49,980 nucleotides of DNA from Candidatus Contendibacter sp. (GTDB lineage Bacteria; Pseudomonadota; Gammaproteobacteria; Competibacterales; Competibacteraceae): the NCBI GenBank assembly GCA_029624765.1, contig JARSSO010000050.1, forward strand, positions 1 to 49,980, in the 5' to 3' direction. Made by a program: the position numbers and the translations under genes. This document shows positions 47,813-49,980 of this stretch, piece after piece (the first letter of the stretch is position 1; every line of letters starts with the position of its first letter). Under the pieces are notes generated by a model, which did not search any database, was not told the origin of the DNA, and saw nothing but the letters and a program-made list of their open reading frames with translations.

Positions 47813-48313
47813 TTATTCCGCCGCCGCGCCCAGGAAAATCCGAGCGACCCGACCCCCCTCAAAGGTCAACATCAGGCCGCCATAAACCGAGCCCGCCACG
47901 AAATTTTTTCCCGGCGCGCTGTCTTCCGCGCTCCGGTCGCGTCCGTAGGCGGCCATCACCTCGCGCTCGGTGCTGCCGATCCCGATCCCACGCCGGGTTT
48001 TCCAGGGGCTGGGACGGGTGAGGGTGATGGAACCGATGGTCCAAGCCCCTTTCGGCGTGGTCGCGCTCATGTCGAGCCTGATCCCGCAGTCGGGATAGGC
48101 CCATTCCTGGTGATAGTCGCCGTCCGCTTCCCAGCGGGCCACCGGTCCCCGGCGGGGTTGGCACGCGATGCCGCGCGCTACCTCCCCTGCCGGGAGACCG
48201 ATGCGCAGCGGGCCGATCTGTTCCGCCTTGAGGAGCGCGAACTCGTCGGCGGCCATCGCCGGGAAACTCCCGCCGACCGCCAGCGATAAGGCTACGATCA
48301 GGATCGGACGCAT
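47813..48313 (-). CDS. Secreted hypothetical protein
   Basis: A 166-residue exported protein: signal peptide MRPILIVALSLAVGGSFPAMA, then LLKAEQIGPLRIGLPAGEV, HQEWAYPDCGIRLDMSA, SITLTRPSPWKTRRGIGIGS and TEREVMAAYGRDRS. The layout (repeated G-I-x-I-G-x-x-x-x-E-V) resembles small periplasmic PepSY- or SmpA-like domains; this is not firm. It begins 2 bp after the partition gene end and may share its transcript. Confidence 0.65.
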   Translation of the reverse strand: MRPILIVALSLAVGGSFPAMAADEFALLKAEQIGPLRIGLPAGEVARGIACQPRRGPVARWEADGDYHQEWAYPDCGIRLDMSATTPKGAWTIGSITLTRPSPWKTRRGIGIGSTEREVMAAYGRDRSAEDSAPGKNFVAGSVYGGLMLTFEGGRVARIFLGAAAE

Positions 48314-48315
48314 TT

Positions 48316-48669
48316 TTACCTTCCGGTCAATTCCGCGATCTTGGCGTCGATCGCCGGCAGCAGCACGGTTAGGCAGAACTGTTGCATGCTGTCGGGCGAG
48401 TGCTCGGCGATATATTTGAGCTTGAGCAGGTACGGCTCGGGCAGGCGCAGGTTGAACACCTTGGCGACGTCGTCCCGCACGCCGGGCGCTTCCCAGGGAT
48501 AGATCGGCGGCGCGGCTGCCGGGGTGGCGGGCGGTTCCGGGGGGGCTGGGGCGGGCTCGGCCGGTTCGGCGGTGTGGACCCCGGCCCCGCCGATGAACGC
48601 CGCCAGCGCGTCGCCGCTGTTACCGCCGAGCTGCGGCGGTCGGCTGCTCAGCTTGCCTTCACTCACCAT
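48316..48669 (-). CDS. Partition partner protein (ParB-like, small)
   Basis: A 117-residue protein. A Pro/Ala-rich N-terminal half (AEPAPAPPEPPATPAAAPP) precedes a C-terminal ordered part: VRDDVAKVFNLRLPEPYLLKLKYIAEHS and MQQFCLTVLLPAIDAKIAELTG, whose strand-helix-helix pattern resembles a ribbon-helix-helix DNA-binding domain. It overlaps the parA gene end by 11 bp, with GGGAGG before its ATG. This is the typical place of the centromere-binding partner. The likely binding sites are the repeats at 49322-49760. Confidence 0.7.
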   Translation of the reverse strand: MVSEGKLSSRPPQLGGNSGDALAAFIGGAGVHTAEPAEPAPAPPEPPATPAAAPPIYPWEAPGVRDDVAKVFNLRLPEPYLLKLKYIAEHSPDSMQQFCLTVLLPAIDAKIAELTGR

Positions 48670-49309
48670 CGAACACCTCCCGGAACAAGGCCCGCAGTTC
48701 TTCCGCCGCCTTGGAATCGCCCGGCTTCAGCTCCTCCACGCTTAGCCCGTCCCGCGCCGCCTTGCGGTAGGCGATCCGGTCGCGGATGACGGCGGGCGAC
48801 AGGCTGAGATGTTCGAAATCGGCCAGCAGGCTCCGGGCTTCCGCGACCTCGCTCACCGAGGGGTTGGTCGAGGCCCGGCTGATCACCACCCAGGCCCGCA
48901 AGTCGGGGTTGAAGCCCTGGGCGGTCTTCACCAGGTCGTCCATCCGCCCCAGGGTCCAGATGTCGAACTGCGAGGGCTGGATCGGGATATACACCCGTTC
49001 GGCCGCCACCAGCGCCGCGCGCAACTCCAGGGAATCCCGGCCCCCGGCGTCGATGATGAGATCCTGATACCGCTTCGCCAGATCGCGCACTTCGGTTTGC
49101 AGGCCCTTGCCGAATTTTTGGATACAGGCGACGCGGGGTTGGGTTCCGGCTTCGTCGCGGCTCTGCGCCCAGTAGCTGGCGCTGGCCTGGATGTCGGTGT
49201 CGATCAGCAGCACGTCGCGGCCCGCCAAGGCCCGCAATGCCGCCAGATTGACCGCCAGCGTGGTCTTGCCGGTCCCGCCCTTCTCTCCGCCGATCAGGAG
49301 GATGCTCAT
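48659..49309 (-). CDS. parA: ParA-family partition ATPase
   Basis: A 216-residue Walker-type ATPase: MSILLIGGEKGGTGKTTLAVN (deviant Walker A with the signature Lys), VLLIDTDIQASASYWAQSRD, YQDLIIDAGGRDSLELRAAL and VYIPIQPSQFDIWTL (switch regions), then AWVVISRASTNPSVSE. Length and motifs match small class Ib-type ParA proteins without an N-terminal DNA-binding domain. It moves plasmid copies by nucleoid-bound gradients. The ATG at 49309 is chosen because MSILLIGGEKGG is the usual start. The upstream repeats may be the centromere and promoter. Confidence 0.9.
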   Translation of the reverse strand: MSILLIGGEKGGTGKTTLAVNLAALRALAGRDVLLIDTDIQASASYWAQSRDEAGTQPRVACIQKFGKGLQTEVRDLAKRYQDLIIDAGGRDSLELRAALVAAERVYIPIQPSQFDIWTLGRMDDLVKTAQGFNPDLRAWVVISRASTNPSVSEVAEARSLLADFEHLSLSPAVIRDRIAYRKAARDGLSVEELKPGDSKAAEELRALFREVFDGE

Positions 49310-49321
49310 GCCGGATTGCCT

Positions 49322-49390
49322 GTGGTATGAAATAGGATCATACGGTATCACATCGTATGATATGGTATGAAATCATACTATACCATATCA
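49322..49390. repeat. Centromere-like repeat cluster upstream of parA
   Basis: GGTATGAAAT occurs at 49324-49333 and 49364-49373. Inverted relatives (ATCATACG, ATCATACTATACCAT at 49372-49386) are mixed between. The cluster lies directly before parA. A related cluster occurs at 49676-49755. Confidence 0.75.
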
Positions 49391-49633
49391 GGATGCGGGC
49401 ATCGCCCGATAGCCGCGTTGCGCCCGCCGCTTGCCGATCGCCACCAGTCGCGCCAACCCCTCGGCGTAGGACGCACAGGGCTGGTCTCGGACCTGACCGA
49501 GGCGGGTACACCGCCGCCCCCAGCCTACCGTGAGCATCCACTCGCCCCACAGGTCAGGGTGCAAGCACGCCTCGTAGTAACGGGTGGATTTCTCCCAGCG
49601 CAATCGAACCCACGGCTGGACTTCCTGGCTCAT
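49388..49633 (-). CDS. WGR-domain protein next to the partition locus
   Basis: An 81-residue WGR protein: WVRLRWEKSTRYYEACLHPD, LWGEWMLTVGWGRRC with the Trp-Gly-Arg core, then LARLVAIGKRRAQRGYRAM. It is only distantly similar to the WGR protein at 24724-25017, though both end in a QR-RGYRA helix. It is bracketed by the two repeat clusters, between parA and the next gene. GAAGGG lies upstream of the ATG at 49633. A role in DNA binding at the centromere is possible. Confidence 0.8.
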   Translation of the reverse strand: MSQEVQPWVRLRWEKSTRYYEACLHPDLWGEWMLTVGWGRRCTRLGQVRDQPCASYAEGLARLVAIGKRRAQRGYRAMPAS

Positions 49634-49675
49634 GGTGACCCTTCTCGGCATACCCTGTCCTGCAAAACCATGTAG

Positions 49676-49755
49676 TATCATATCATACTATACCATGTCA
49701 TATAGAATGATACGGTATGAAATAGTATCGAATGGGATAGTATCGAATGGTATTA
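49676..49755. repeat. Second centromere-like repeat cluster
   Basis: ATCATACTATACCAT (49682-49696) is identical to 49372-49386, and GGTATGAAAT recurs at 49714-49723. AGTATCGAATGG occurs twice (49725-49736 and 49740-49751). With the cluster at 49322-49390 it brackets the WGR gene. Confidence 0.75.
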
Positions 49756-49758
49756 ATA

Positions 49759-49778
49759 TCGGAAAAATTAATTTCCGA
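49759..49778. promoter_or_regulatory. Operator palindrome TCGGAAA-N6-TTTCCGA
   Basis: Perfect 7-bp arms around AATTAA. A close relative lies at 49885-49906. The pair is probably bound by the same regulator, controlling the gene at 49958. Confidence 0.6.
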
Positions 49779-49884
49779 AACTTTAATATGAAAAAGTGCG
49801 TTCGCGGCGCGTTTCACCCCTCCTCGATAGGCCGTTTTTCGCAGAATTAGCCCATTCTTGCGAATTAAGTTTTCTCCTTTATAC

Positions 49885-49906
49885 TTCGGAAATCAGCATT
49901 TCCGAA
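49885..49906. promoter_or_regulatory. Operator palindrome TTCGGAAAT-N4-ATTTCCGAA
   Basis: Perfect 9-bp arms (49885-49893 and 49898-49906) about 50 bases before the ATG at 49958. It shares the CGGAAA/TTTCCG arms with the site at 49759-49778. Confidence 0.65.
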
Positions 49907-49957
49907 ATATCAAAAACCCGATTTTGATGGAACAGGGTACGGAGGGGCGGTCCCATC

Positions 49958-49980
49958 ATGGCGGAGAATTTCGATCAAGA
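49958..49980 (+). CDS. Start of a gene cut by the window end
   Basis: ATGGCGGAGAATTTCGATCAAGA encodes MAENFDQ and continues beyond the window. GGAGGGG lies 11 bases upstream, and a TCGGAAA-type palindrome lies further upstream, which supports a true start. The product cannot be identified from seven residues. Confidence 0.5.

Larger units (their letters stand above)
49634..49957. other. Regulatory interval with repeats and palindromes
   Basis: It holds the second centromere-like cluster (49676-49755) and two TCGGAAA-type palindromes (49759-49778, 49885-49906). No gene of more than 30 codons is supported. It separates the leftward WGR gene from the rightward gene at 49958. Confidence 0.6.

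Overview
This window looks like part of a large accessory plasmid from a GC-rich proteobacterium, most likely a gammaproteobacterium or betaproteobacterium; the host cannot be fixed from sequence alone. The plasmid call rests on a Rep_3-type initiator (40656-41978) with an iteron array (42066-42214), a second replication-type gene with its own internal 23-bp iterons (43082-44242), a ParA/partner pair flanked by centromere-like repeats (48316-49760), and remains of a second ParF/ParG-type partition locus (25295-25765). No rRNA, tRNA, relaxase or type IV secretion genes were seen. Background genes are GC-rich, and several cargo genes are clearly more AT-rich.

Layout. 1-2.4 kb: end of a tyrosine recombinase, then two AT-rich genes with an integron attC-like site between them. 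2.5-6.2 kb: a YdjM-type membrane protein, an EF-hand-like protein, and a three-gene leftward cluster (small protein, TolC-like coiled-coil protein, membrane-anchored ATPase). 6.2-10.8 kb: an orphan AT-rich gene behind an attC-like half site, an Lcl/DUF1566-pilin fusion, a secreted protein and an Excalibur protein. 10.9-11.8 kb: a gene cut by a 230-bp MITE-like element with TA duplications. 11.9-16.5 kb: secreted subtilase with FN3-like repeats, a broken IS4-type transposase, a MoCo-carrier-like protein and a DUF2235 (Tle1-like) hydrolase.

16.6-25.8 kb is a defence and stability block. It has an Xre-ImmA protease/PIN pair with a third overlapping gene, facing a type III-like restriction operon (Res then Mod, preceded by a WGR protein and small regulators). 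25.8-31.1 kb holds cargo: Sel1 lipoprotein, PH-like membrane protein, EndA-Excalibur nuclease, P-loop protein, DUF4347-like protein and an M15-like peptidase. 31.4-35.8 kb is a compact phage-like leftward operon with a Cro/CI-type switch and a RecE/DUF3799-like nuclease. Most of its intergenic gaps carry a GC-rich hairpin.

35.9-40.4 kb is the strangest part. It is largely non-coding, very GC-rich, and contains two islands in which the + strand is almost free of T: two T in 1,006 bases at 36006-37011, and none in 310 bases at 39655-39964. No known element explains them. 40.4-44.2 kb is the replication region. 45.2-46.5 kb is an AT-rich colicin-D-type toxin/immunity cassette with a possible adaptor. 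46.8-49.98 kb holds small envelope proteins, a cupin, the ParA locus and the start of a further gene behind two palindromic operators.
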